Source: Verrucomicrobiota bacterium (GTDB lineage: Bacteria; Verrucomicrobiota; Verrucomicrobiia; Limisphaerales; JADLHS01). From it: a stretch of 20,698 nt of DNA. A model generated the notes under the pieces. That model was not told the origin of the DNA and made no database searches. It was given only the letters and a program-made list of their open reading frames with translations. A program made the position numbers and the translations under genes. Location of the stretch: the NCBI GenBank assembly GCA_025360895.1, contig JANYBF010000630.1, forward strand, positions 1-20,698, given 5' to 3'. Positions 1 to 7,864 of the stretch are shown here, piece after piece (position 1 is the stretch's first letter; each line of letters starts with the position of its first letter).

Positions 1-1153
1 GGAAGTTCATCTTGAAGATGGGCAGGAAGAGTTTGACGGACGCGCCGCCGATGTAGAAGTCTTCCATTGGCGGGATGCCGACGATGGTGGCGGGATAAAC
101 GGCGTCTTTGCGGTGCGTGATGGCGGTGACGTGGAAGACGGGATACGGCTCGGGCAAGGTGTAATAGCCGGTGTGGTCGCCGAACGGGCCTTCGTTGCGC
201 AGAGGCTCGGTCGGGTCAACGTAACCTTCGATGACGAAATCGGCGTTGGCGGGGACTTCGAGGTCGTTGGTCTCGCACTTCACCAGCTCTACGGATTTTT
301 TGCGGAGGTAACCGGCGAGGAGAAATTCATCGAGACCATCGGGCAACGGCGCTGTCGCGGCGAAGGTGAACACGGGGTCACCACCGAGGAAAATGGCGAC
401 GGGCATGCGCGTGCCGGTTTCGTAATAGCGGCGACCGTGGCGCGCACCGACTTTCTGGAGCTGCCAGTGCATGCCGGTGGTGCGGTCGTCGTAAATTTGG
501 ATGCGATACATGCCGACGTTGCGTTCGCCGGTGCCGGGGTCTTTGGTGACGACGCAGGGCAGGGTGATGAAGCGGCCACCGTCAAGTGGCCAGCATTTCA
601 GGATGGGGAGGTTTAGGAGTGACGCGTGATCGTAGCCGCCGACGTGAGGAGGCGGATTCGTCGAGTCACCAGACCGCCTCCTCACGTCGGCGGCTACGGA
701 GGAAGCGGCAGGCCACGGCTCGGTGCGCGGCGGCGGGGCGTCGAACTTGTGAATCACTTCCTTGCACGGGCCGTCCTTCACGATCTTCGGCTTTGCGTGG
801 CGCAAATCGAGCGCGAGGCCGAGCAGTTTGATGGCTTCCTTGAAACCGGTGGGCGGCTTGGCCTTCATCAGCGCGCCAAGTTCGGCGGCGACTTCGTCCA
901 CGGAATTCGCGCCGAGGCTCAAGGCCATGCGCTTGTGCGAACCCAAAGTGTTGATGGCGACGGGAAACGGTGAGACGACGCCATTGACCGTCGGCTGCTC
1001 GATCAGCAATGCCTTGCCACCGCCGGGCGATTTCATTTCGCGGTCGGCGATCTCGGTGATTTCAAGTTCGGTGGCGACGGGTTGGGCGATGCGTTTGAGT
1101 TCGCCCGCCTTGTCGAGCCGGTTGACGAAGTCACGGTAGGAATCGAAAGCCAT
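1..1153 (-). CDS. UbiD family decarboxylase (3'-truncated by window edge)
   Basis: 384 codons are open from the ATG at 1153 to the left edge, with no stop in the window. UbiD-family enzymes are prenylated-FMN-dependent (de)carboxylases; homologues act in ubiquinone synthesis (UbiD) or the futalosine menaquinone route (MqnL). Which substrate applies here cannot be told from sequence alone. Visible family landmarks are the N-terminal MAFDSYRDFVNRLDKAGEL, the central LPILKCWPLDGGRFITLP block (about residues 182-199), NVGMYRIQIYDDR (212-224) with a conserved Arg, the MPVAIFLGGDP turn, and EGPFGDHTGYY (321-331) with a conserved acidic residue near the cofactor. Residues about 152-175 (SVAADVRRRSGDSTNPPPHV and following) do not belong to the family. 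They are encoded by the palindrome at 631-698 and sit just before the LPILKCWP block, where relatives have a short linker. The upstream sequence shows no clear Shine-Dalgarno. The family call is secure; the substrate is open. Confidence 0.93.
   Translation of the reverse strand, partial: MAFDSYRDFVNRLDKAGELKRIAQPVATELEITEIADREMKSPGGGKALLIEQPTVNGVVSPFPVAINTLGSHKRMALSLGANSVDEVAAELGALMKAKPPTGFKEAIKLLGLALDLRHAKPKIVKDGPCKEVIHKFDAPPPRTEPWPAASSVAADVRRRSGDSTNPPPHVGGYDHASLLNLPILKCWPLDGGRFITLPCVVTKDPGTGERNVGMYRIQIYDDRTTGMHWQLQKVGARHGRRYYETGTRMPVAIFLGGDPVFTFAATAPLPDGLDEFLLAGYLRKKSVELVKCETNDLEVPANADFVIEGYVDPTEPLRNEGPFGDHTGYYTLPEPYPVFHVTAITHRKDAVYPATIVGIPPMEDFYIGGASVKLFLPIFKMNF
631..698. repeat. Perfect 25-bp inverted repeat inserted in frame in the UbiD gene
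   Basis: The left arm is 631-655 (begins cgtagccgccgacgtgagg) and the right arm 674-698 is its exact reverse complement. They are separated by an 18-nt loop at 656-673. The element is 68 nt and lies inside the UbiD coding sequence, which stays open and in register on both sides. It encodes about 23 extra residues. A shorter sequence sharing the core GACGTGAG and the TAGC.GC.GAC context lies at 2391-2411, which suggests a dispersed palindromic family. It resembles, in concept, Rickettsia palindromic elements, which also insert in frame into genes; no homology to them is claimed. Confidence 0.9.
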
Positions 1154-1531
1154 GCGCGAAAGCTAGCAGAGCAATCCAAAGCCGAAACTTAAAAACTCGG
1201 AAAGCGGCGGCGAAGGAAGAACCATAATTCTCAGACCGCGCCGGGTTTTTGAGAAGCTTGCCCGATGCGGATCCGCCGCTTGCCGCCGACCCATTTTCTG
1301 AGTTTCCGGGTTCTGACTGCAAAACCCAAGGCGCGTGAACCTCACGCAAAGCGCGTGAAAATTCCGCGCAAGGTGACAGATTGAGCGTGTGATTCACTCG
1401 AATTTCCTCGGAAACCTGTGATGGCATCGCTGGTGCTAAAAAAGTTTCGAAATCGGGTTGACTCTGCGAGCGCGGTCACTAGAGTGCGCGAACGATTGAC
1501 CCAAAAATAAAAAACAAAAACACAAACCGTT
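1154..1531. other. Intergenic region between divergent ubiD-like and pseudopilin genes
   Basis: This 378-nt stretch separates the minus-strand decarboxylase from the plus-strand pseudopilin gene. It holds a plausible promoter for the pseudopilin (1458-1485) and an A-rich leader just before its ATG (aaaaataaaaaacaaaaaca). A near-direct repeat of gcgcgtgaa occurs at about 1331 and 1350. A 98-codon minus-strand open frame covers part of it but has no recognisable product and overlaps the decarboxylase start. I see no RNA gene or riboswitch fold. Confidence 0.6.
1458..1485 (+). promoter_or_regulatory. Sigma-70-like promoter of the first pseudopilin gene
   Basis: TTGACT at 1458-1463 and TAGAGT at 1480-1485 are separated by 16 nt. 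They match the -35 consensus at five of six positions and the -10 consensus at four of six. The start of transcription would fall near 1492, leaving an A-rich leader of about 40 nt before the ATG at 1532. The leader has no Shine-Dalgarno sequence. Confidence 0.6.
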
Positions 1532-2320
1532 ATGAAAAAACTCCGTAAAGAAATTCGAGCCTTCACGCTCATCGAACTCCTCGTCGTCATCGCGATCATC
1601 GCGATTCTGGCCGCCATGCTCCTCCCGGCGCTGTCCAAGGCCAAAGCCAAGGCGCAGAAGATCAGTTGCACCAACAATCAAAAACAAATCAGTCTGTCCT
1701 TTCGCCAGTGGGCGCTGGACAACGGTGACTCCACGCCGATGCGCGTCAGTTCCTCCAGTGGCGGCGCGGCCGGCGCCGGTGCGACCGATATCGGTAATCC
1801 GCCCGCCTATACTCCGGCGAATTTTTGGCGCATCTATCAAGTCACGTCCAATGAGCTAAGCACGCCGAAGATTCTGTTCTGCCCGGCGGAGTACGACACC
1901 GCGCGCGTTCAGGCGACAACCTTCGCCACGAACGTTCCGGCCGGTCAAGGCGTTGCCTTCAACGGCACGGTTTCTGGCGTCCTCAACGCCAACATCAGTT
2001 ACTTCACCGGCGTTGACGCGGATGAAACCTCCCCGCAGCAATTCTTGCTGGGCGATCACGCCATGGGCAACGGTACGGCTGGCACGGCCGGCAACTCGGT
2101 GGCATCCACCCTTGGCTATAAGGCCCACGCCACCATCGCCACGGAGACGGGCACCAACGCGCTCACCATCACTGCCGCTTGGATGGATAATTCCCAGCAC
2201 GGCAAGAACGCCAACGTCGCTCTTTCCGACGGCAGCGTGCAGGCTCTGAGTATCTCCAAATTGCGCGAAGGCTTGAAGAATTCCGGCGACCAGAATCAAA
2301 ATCGCCTGTTGTTCCCGTAA
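1532..2320 (+). CDS. Type IV pseudopilin-like protein (prepilin N-terminus, H-X9-DG C-terminus)
   Basis: This 262-residue protein has a short basic leader (MKKLRKEIRA) and a class III prepilin cleavage site before Phe11, followed by FTLIELLVVIAIIAILAAML. Glu at mature position 5 and the hydrophobic helix are the hallmarks of a substrate of prepilin peptidase and of a type II secretion or type IV pilus-like machine. The C-terminal half has the Verrucomicrobiota/Planctomycetota H-X9-DG signature (HGKNANVALSDG). The rest is rich in Thr, Ala and Asn and contains ILFCPAEYD, a block often seen in these paralogues. The product would be anchored in the inner membrane with a periplasmic globular domain. 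The role is unknown; these genomes encode many paralogues, often without neighbouring secretion genes, as here. The gene is monocistronic, with its own promoter and terminator. Confidence 0.95.
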   Translation: MKKLRKEIRAFTLIELLVVIAIIAILAAMLLPALSKAKAKAQKISCTNNQKQISLSFRQWALDNGDSTPMRVSSSSGGAAGAGATDIGNPPAYTPANFWRIYQVTSNELSTPKILFCPAEYDTARVQATTFATNVPAGQGVAFNGTVSGVLNANISYFTGVDADETSPQQFLLGDHAMGNGTAGTAGNSVASTLGYKAHATIATETGTNALTITAAWMDNSQHGKNANVALSDGSVQALSISKLREGLKNSGDQNQNRLLFP

Positions 2321-2353
2321 GCTAAGAAATCCGTTCTAAGTATTTAAAGTCAG

Positions 2354-2384
2354 ACAAGGCATCCTCCCGGATGCCTTGTTTTTT
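2354..2384 (+). terminator. Intrinsic terminator after the first pseudopilin gene
   Basis: A perfect 11-bp stem (2354-2364 pairs with 2369-2379, acaaggcatcc / ggatgccttgt) closes a 4-nt loop and runs directly into six T residues (2379-2384). It lies 33 nt after the pseudopilin stop codon. Confidence 0.92.
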
Positions 2385-2390
2385 ATGTCA

Positions 2391-2431
2391 TAGCAGCGGA
2401 CGTGAGTCCGCCAGCAATCGGTCTCACCGAT
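2391..2431. repeat. Two adjacent small hairpins, the first related to the ubiD palindrome
   Basis: The first hairpin is gcggac-gtga-gtccgc at 2396-2411, and the second is atcggt-ctc-accgat at 2417-2431. The flanking tagcagcggacgtgag matches the arm of the 631-698 element at most positions (tagccgccgacgtgag). The pair sits between a terminator and the ceramidase-like gene, so it may be a remnant of a dispersed repeat or a structured leader of the next transcript. Confidence 0.55.
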
Positions 2432-2487
2432 AGTGACGAAGAACAAAAGGATTCCTTCCGGCGGCCAAACGCAGTAGGAAAAAGCCG

Positions 2488-3909
2488 ATGATCATGATTG
2501 CCGCACGCCACCTTGACGGGAAATGGCCGATTCACGTGATCGGCTGGCTTGCGTTGATTTACGCCGTTCTCGTTCACCCGGAAAAAGCTTGGGCCGCCGG
2601 ACCGGAATTTCGTGTGGCCACCTTCGAAGCGGACATCACCATCCCGATTGGCCACGCTTGCATGGGCGGTGGGGTCGCGGATGCAAAGGAGATCATGGAT
2701 CCGCTGTTCGCCAAAGGCTTTGTGCTCTTGGGGACGGGCGAGCCAATCGTCGTGGTCGCGTTGGATTGGTGTCAGTGCAACAACGATTCCTACGATCGCT
2801 GGCGGGCCGGCTTGGCGGACGCGGTGGGGACGCGCGCCGAGCGCGTGATGCTGGCGACCGTGCATCAGCACGACGCTCCGATTTGTGATCTCACCGCGCA
2901 GCAGTTGCTGGATCAACACGGTCTCAAAGGCTGGAACTGCGATCCGGTCTTCGACGAGCAAGCGGTCCAACGCACGGCGGCGGCTCTGAGACACTCGCTG
3001 AGTTTCGCCCGCCGGGTGACCCACGTTGGCATGGGGCAGGGTCGGGTGGAACAACTGGCGTCCAATCGGCGCGTCGTGCGGCCGGACGGCAAGATCACTT
3101 GGGAACGCGGCAGCGCCAGCGGTGATATTTTCGGCGAGCCGGAGGGAGAAATTGATCCGTGGCTCAAGACGATCAGTTTTTGGGAGGACGACCAACCGGT
3201 GTTGGCGTGGAGTTGTTATTCAGTTCATCCCATGAGCCAGTACGGCAAGGGCTTGGTTTCGGCGGATTTTCCCGGGCAGGCGCGGGACCGGCGGCAAAAA
3301 GACGATCCCATGGTATTTCAGATTTATTTCACCGGCTGTGGTGGCGACACCACTGCGGGCAAGTTCAACCCCGGCCCGCCGACGAATCGGCTGGTGCTGG
3401 CGGATCGGCTGTATCAGGGAATGGTCGCGGCGTGGCAGGCTACCAAGCGCCAACTGCTGCAGCGTATTGATTACCGCGTTGTGAAGCTCGCCCTGCCTGC
3501 GCGCACCACCGGTGACTTCACCATTCCCGCAATGCAGACCACCTTGGCGAATACGAATGCCACCCGTTGGAAACGCATTACAGCGGCCCTGGGTTTAAGC
3601 TGGCGGCAACGCGTGGACGCGGGGCGGCCCATTGATGTGCCGTGTATGGCTTTGAACGCCGGCGCCGCCCAGTTTGCGATATTATCCGCCGAAAGCTTTG
3701 TTGGCTATCAACTCGCGGCCCAGCGGCTCCGGGCCGAAGCGTTCGTGATGGTCGCGGGCTTTGGCGACGGGGCGCCCGGCTATATCCCCACCGACCAATG
3801 CTGGCGCGACGGTTACACCGACGACTATTGCTGGGTGCCACCGCTGACCGAGCAGGCGATTCTGACGGCACTGGCGGAAGCGATGGGAATGCCGATAAAG
3901 TTGCGTTGA
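2488..3909 (+). CDS. Neutral ceramidase-like secreted hydrolase
   Basis: This 473-residue protein resembles the N-terminal catalytic domain of neutral/alkaline non-lysosomal ceramidases, zinc amidases that cleave the N-acyl bond of ceramide. An N-terminal hydrophobic segment (about residues 16-36, ending AWA-AG) suggests a signal peptide and periplasmic or outer location. Family landmarks are FRVATFEADITIPIG near the mature N-terminus, HQHDAP (H126, H128) in place of the usual HTHSGP zinc site, SNRRVVRPDGK, IDPWLKTISF, and CYSVHPMSQYGKGLVSADFPG (H247) for the second zinc site. YFTGCGGDTTAG (280-291) occupies the place of the catalytic loop but lacks the usual G-D-x-S-P-N. It is shorter than classical ceramidases (about 650-750 residues) and lacks the C-terminal Ig-like domain. 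Many short Planctomycetota/Verrucomicrobiota homologues are of unknown substrate, so ceramide is only one possibility. The alternative start at 2494 is close. Confidence 0.82.
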   Translation: MIMIAARHLDGKWPIHVIGWLALIYAVLVHPEKAWAAGPEFRVATFEADITIPIGHACMGGGVADAKEIMDPLFAKGFVLLGTGEPIVVVALDWCQCNNDSYDRWRAGLADAVGTRAERVMLATVHQHDAPICDLTAQQLLDQHGLKGWNCDPVFDEQAVQRTAAALRHSLSFARRVTHVGMGQGRVEQLASNRRVVRPDGKITWERGSASGDIFGEPEGEIDPWLKTISFWEDDQPVLAWSCYSVHPMSQYGKGLVSADFPGQARDRRQKDDPMVFQIYFTGCGGDTTAGKFNPGPPTNRLVLADRLYQGMVAAWQATKRQLLQRIDYRVVKLALPARTTGDFTIPAMQTTLANTNATRWKRITAALGLSWRQRVDAGRPIDVPCMALNAGAAQFAILSAESFVGYQLAAQRLRAEAFVMVAGFGDGAPGYIPTDQCWRDGYTDDYCWVPPLTEQAILTALAEAMGMPIKLR

Positions 3910-3979
3910 CGACGAGCTTAAGCTGGAGGCCTTGATCGAAGGTGGAGATGCTGAATGGAGCTGGTCGGCATAATCATGG

Positions 3980-4007
3980 TTGACGCCCACGGCGAGCAGC
4001 TTATTTT
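3980..4007 (+). promoter_or_regulatory. Possible promoter of the second pseudopilin gene
   Basis: TTGACG at 3980-3985 and TATTTT at 4002-4007 are 16 nt apart. The implied transcript would start near 4014, just before the ATG at 4024. That favours this start over the in-frame ATG at 3955, which lies upstream of the promoter. The -10 box overlaps a small inverted repeat (agctta at 3998-4003 and taagct at 4014-4019). The call rests only on consensus match. Confidence 0.35.
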
Positions 4008-4023
4008 TAAGAGTAAGCTACTT

Positions 4024-4841
4024 ATGCCCGCCCCATCTGTAATCAAAAGTGCGTTGCGTTCAGTCGCAACGTTCGGCGGGCGCGGCTTTACCTTGATTGA
4101 ACTACTGGTGGTCATCGCCATTATTGCCATTCTGGCGGCCATGCTCCTGCCCGCCTTGTCCAAGGCGAAGGAAAAAAGCCGCCGCATTGCGTGTTTGAGC
4201 AACATGCGCCAGGTCGGCGTGGTACTCCAAATGTATGAACAGGACACGCGAAAACTGCCGCCGAAAAAACATCCCGTGGGTGATTTCAACAACCCGGTGG
4301 CGCCGCCCAACGTGTTGAATCTCCTGATCTCTTACTTGGGGACCAAACCCGGTCTGCCTTCGCCAGCGGTCTATAATTGTCCGTCGTTGAAACCAAATCC
4401 GAATCCGGCGTATGCCCCGGCGCTTTTTAGCAGCACGGGTTTGTCGGTGAATACGGTTCCCTTGGGTCGGCCAATCACGGCCGTTCCCCGTCCGGCCAGC
4501 GTCTCCTCATGCAAGAGGCTTGGTCGCTCTCCCACAACTTATGGAATCAGCCCGAGCCTAACAACCGTTCGGATGCAGCCAATGAAGGGATTGGTAGCAA
4601 CATCTATAGTGAATGGCACATGTGGGCGAGCAAGGGCACCCATGAATCTTTTATTTCCACCAACATGCGCGAAAATTTATCCAATGCCCATGAGGAGGGT
4701 GGCAACCTGGTCTTTGTGGACGGTCACGCCGAATACCGGAAATATCGGAAACTTCAGAGTGGAGATTTTGGTTTGACGCCGGATGAACTCTATCAGCCGA
4801 ATCGAGCGCAGACGGGCAAAAGCTACCTCCCGGCGTTTTAG
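4024..4841 (+). pseudogene. Type IV pseudopilin-like gene interrupted by a frameshift
   Basis: From the ATG at 4024 the frame encodes a leader MPAPSVIKSALRSVATFGGRG followed by the prepilin helix FTLIELLVVIAIIAILAAML, then SKAKEKSRRIACLSNMRQVGV, typical of H-X9-DG pseudopilins. This frame continues to 4776 but turns into low-complexity Arg/Pro-rich sequence after about 4503. The expected second half is in another frame from about 4506 to 4841: LMQEAWSLSHNLWNQPEPNN, then HEEGGNLVFVDG, an exact H-X9-DG motif, ending QTGKSYLPAF. A loss of one nucleotide or gain of two between about 4480 and 4508 joins the halves. No slippery heptamer is visible there, so mutation or sequencing error is more likely than programmed frameshifting. 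The gene lies 24 nt upstream of a lipoprotein gene and 114 nt after the ceramidase-like gene. Confidence 0.85.
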
Positions 4842-4865
4842 GTCTAAATCGGGAGTTGATGCGCA

Positions 4866-5231
4866 ATGAAACCGCCGATAAAACCAATCGCCTGGATGAT
4901 GGCGGTGGTGCTGGCCATGGTTGGGTGCGGCAAGAAATCGAGCCAACCCGCCACCGAACGGTTACAGCAGAGTTTTGGCAAGGCCGACGCGGCAACCAAA
5001 CAGAATATCGCGCAGGTCCACACCGCCTTCCAAGCCGGCGATTATACCGGGGCGCTGGCCGTCATGGACCGGGTCGTGGCCACGCAATCCATTGACGCGG
5101 CGCAGAAACAAGCCGTGGACGCGCTCATTCTTCAAACGCGGCAGGCGGCGCAGCGGGATCCGAAACTCAATACGCCGGAATTGTACAAAGCCACCGAAGA
5201 CTTGATGCTTCGGGTCCACGGAGAAAATTGA
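4866..5231 (+). CDS. Small lipoprotein of unknown function
   Basis: This 121-residue protein has a lipoprotein signal peptide, MKPPIKPIAWMMAVVLAMVGC, with the lipobox MVGC placing the lipid-modified cysteine at position 21. The mature part is hydrophilic and mostly helical, rich in Gln, Ala and Lys. The stretch VHTAFQAGDYTGALAVMDRV resembles a single TPR-like helix pair. I do not recognise a named family. It follows the frameshifted pseudopilin with a 24-nt gap and a GGGAG about 10 nt before the ATG, so the two were probably co-transcribed. A partner role for the pseudopilin or for the neighbouring exported enzymes is only inference. Confidence 0.85.
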   Translation: MKPPIKPIAWMMAVVLAMVGCGKKSSQPATERLQQSFGKADAATKQNIAQVHTAFQAGDYTGALAVMDRVVATQSIDAAQKQAVDALILQTRQAAQRDPKLNTPELYKATEDLMLRVHGEN

Positions 5232-5397
5232 TCCGGCCGCAAGGAAGCCCAACCATCGGGCACGGCAAACGGCTGTTCTTCGCCGGACGGGGTGAACCAA
5301 AATTGAGTTTGCCTAAACCCGCGTGATGGCGGTCACCCGCTGGGTATTCGCGAGTCTTGTTTCTGGAGGCCGTTGCCCGACAATCTCCATCCAATTT

Positions 5398-7689
5398 ATG
5401 AAAGTTATGTTCTCTTTTTCACCTACTCTCCTTGGCCGGTTCATTTTGGTTTGGGCCGTCTTTGAAATCGGCGCGTCCGCCGCGCCCGCCGCCACGCCAC
5501 GCCTTTGGCAACCCGCTCGCGACGAAGTCTATCTCCAGGAAGTCGGGCGGAAAGTAGCCGCGAGCGCTTCGTTCACTTCCGTGGCGGTTTACGAAGGGAA
5601 CATTTTCGCCGGGTCAGCCACCGGGCTTTATCAATTGAAGGGCGATGAACTTGTTGCAGTCAGCGAGCTGCGCGACCCGGTCAGCCGACTGGTCACGGTG
5701 GGTGGCGCGTTGTGGGCGATCACGAGTCAAGGGCTGTATCGTTTTCAGAACCGGGCGTGGAAAAGGATTTCCAGCGAAGGAGTGAGCGACGTTTGTGGAC
5801 ATCTCGGCGAAGTGGTAGTGGCGGGTGACGACCGCTTGTGGCGTGTCAAAGGGGATGCGCTGGAATCACTAACCCCGCTGCAAAGTCCGTTCGCCATCAC
5901 GCGGATTGCTTCCTACGGCGAGACGCTTTATGTGCATGGTCCCGGGCGGCTCACCATTTTTGATGACACTCGATTCGGCGCCCGCAATGTTTGGAACTGG
6001 CCGGTGGAAAAGGTTTGGGACTGGGGCGAGTTGCCGTCATCGAACACGCGCGACGTTCTCAGCCTCGGCAGCCGGTTATACATCACCACGGATCGTGGAT
6101 TGGGCGTCCTGCGCGGCATGTCGCTCACGCAACTACGCGGCGAACAAGGTTTGTGCTACGAGGACACGACCTGTCTGGCGCGCGGTTTTGGCGGCGACCT
6201 GTGGATCGGCACGACGCGCGGGGCGGTTCGTAACACCAGCGGTCAGTTTCATTACTTCGCCGGCCAACGTTGGTTGCCCGACGATCACGTGAACGCGATC
6301 GCGAGCAGCGACCGCGTGGTGTTCATCGCGACCGACAAGGGCCTGGGCATCATCGAATACGAGCCGTACACATTGCTGAAGAAGGCGGCGTATTACGAAC
6401 GGCACCTGGAGGAATGGGGACAGAAGCGATTGGGACTAGTCCACAAACTGGAGTGGGACGCGAAGCTGAAGGAATTTGTCCGTGAAGCCGGCGACAACGA
6501 TGGCGGTTATTCGTGCGACTATCTTGCAGCTCAAGCCTACCGCTACGCCGTGACGAAGGACCCCGAAGCCCGCCGCGAAGCGGTCAATGCTTTCCAGACC
6601 ATTCGCTGGCTCGAAGCGATGACCGACATCAAAGGTTTTCCCGCCCGCGCTGTCTGGGCCAAAAACGAGCGCGGCCATCAGGCTCAACACGGCTCCGGCG
6701 AAGCCGCCGCCGAGTGGCATGACACAAAGGACGGTTTGTTCGAGTGGAAAGGTGATACATCAAGCGATGAGATTTGCGCGCACTTTTATGCCGTCGCGCT
6801 CTTCCTCGAACTGGCGGCGCAGGGCGAAGAAATCCAACAGGCCAAAACCTTTCTGTCGCGTGTGGCCGGACATCTGATGGAACACGGCTGGCAGTTGATT
6901 GATCTGGATGGCAAGCCGACCCGCTGGGGCCGTTGGAATCCTGAGTATTTCAACGCCGCCGGCGAGGGCAACGCGGCGCGCGGATTGAACGCGCTCGAAA
7001 TTTTGTCATTCATCAAAACCGCCGAAGTGCTGACGGGCGAGCCGCGATTTGCGCAGGGCTACCAAGAACTGGTGAAGCTCGGTTATCCGGAATATACCTT
7101 GCGACAGAAGTGTACTTTTCCGCCCGGGGACGTGCTGCAGTTTCTCGAACACCTTTCCTTCCTCTGCTACCCAAATCTGCTGAAATACGAAACCGACCCC
7201 AAGCTGCGTTCAATCTACCGGCGCAGTTTTGAGCGCAGTTGGGAAATTGAGCGCATTGAACACGTCCCGTGGTTCAATTTTATTTATGGCGCGTTGACCG
7301 GCAATGATTGCGAAGTGGAACCCGCCGCAGCGCATCTGCGCGAATGGCCGCTCGATCTGGTGATTTATTCGTACCAGAATTCGCACCGCACCGACCTGCA
7401 AACGCCGCCCGGGTACGTCGCTTATTCGGGTGGCACGCGGGCATTCTCGCCGCGCGAACGGGAACCGATGCTCTGGGACAACTGGACAATGAAAGCCGAT
7501 GGCGGCACGGGCGGAAATGATGTGGTGCAACCGTCCGCCTGGTTGCTGGCGTATTGGATGGGCCGCTATCACGGGTTCATTGAAGCGCCACGCGTCACTG
7601 ATCCAGCGCTCCTCACCGTCGAGCGAAACCGCGGCCGGGTTCTGGGGGCGAAACCTTATGAGGGACCGCCACGACCAAGCGGGTTTTGA
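5398..7689 (+). CDS. Secreted beta-propeller plus alpha-helical toroid-like protein
   Basis: From the ATG at 5398 this is a 763-residue protein; the frame also extends upstream to 5323. I chose 5398 because it places a signal peptide, MKVMFSFSPTLLGRFILVWA, at the N-terminus, ending near ASAAPAA. Residues of about 45-330 form repeated short beta units such as GLYQLKGDEL, GLYRFQNRAW, GLGVLRGMSL and DLWIGTTRGAVRNTSGQFHY, as in regulator-type or periplasmic sensor propellers. From about residue 345 the sequence becomes helical with repeated aromatic-rich helices (DYLAAQAYRYAV, EICAHFYAVALFLELAA, ALEILSFIKTAEVL), suggesting an alpha/alpha toroid as in many glycan-active enzymes. No catalytic signature is certain. 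There is no transmembrane helix or kinase domain after the propeller, so it is not a two-component sensor. The overall family is unassigned. Confidence 0.85.
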   Translation: MKVMFSFSPTLLGRFILVWAVFEIGASAAPAATPRLWQPARDEVYLQEVGRKVAASASFTSVAVYEGNIFAGSATGLYQLKGDELVAVSELRDPVSRLVTVGGALWAITSQGLYRFQNRAWKRISSEGVSDVCGHLGEVVVAGDDRLWRVKGDALESLTPLQSPFAITRIASYGETLYVHGPGRLTIFDDTRFGARNVWNWPVEKVWDWGELPSSNTRDVLSLGSRLYITTDRGLGVLRGMSLTQLRGEQGLCYEDTTCLARGFGGDLWIGTTRGAVRNTSGQFHYFAGQRWLPDDHVNAIASSDRVVFIATDKGLGIIEYEPYTLLKKAAYYERHLEEWGQKRLGLVHKLEWDAKLKEFVREAGDNDGGYSCDYLAAQAYRYAVTKDPEARREAVNAFQTIRWLEAMTDIKGFPARAVWAKNERGHQAQHGSGEAAAEWHDTKDGLFEWKGDTSSDEICAHFYAVALFLELAAQGEEIQQAKTFLSRVAGHLMEHGWQLIDLDGKPTRWGRWNPEYFNAAGEGNAARGLNALEILSFIKTAEVLTGEPRFAQGYQELVKLGYPEYTLRQKCTFPPGDVLQFLEHLSFLCYPNLLKYETDPKLRSIYRRSFERSWEIERIEHVPWFNFIYGALTGNDCEVEPAAAHLREWPLDLVIYSYQNSHRTDLQTPPGYVAYSGGTRAFSPREREPMLWDNWTMKADGGTGGNDVVQPSAWLLAYWMGRYHGFIEAPRVTDPALLTVERNRGRVLGAKPYEGPPRPSGF

Positions 7690-7864
7690 AATTTGATTCA
7701 ACGGCCAATGCGAAGAGCTGCTTAATGTCGGCTAACAATGCCATTGGGAAACACGCGACGCTGGCATCACTGAGGGGCAAGGCTCGGCGTTTTCTCTTGA
7801 ACTGGCGCGGGAAACCGGGAGATGGTTTGCCCGACATGTTGAGTATTTTGTGGTAAACATTTTT

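Noticed and set aside
113..616. A 167-codon plus-strand open frame with Gly/Val-rich sequence
   Set aside because: It is antisense to the UbiD-family coding sequence, which is well supported by family motifs.
1131..1427. A 98-codon minus-strand frame in the gap upstream of the decarboxylase
   Set aside because: It overlaps the decarboxylase start in another frame and has no recognisable product or ribosome binding site.
2383..3195. A 270-codon minus-strand open frame opposite the ceramidase-like gene
   Set aside because: It is antisense to a gene with clear family motifs and begins within it without any start signal.
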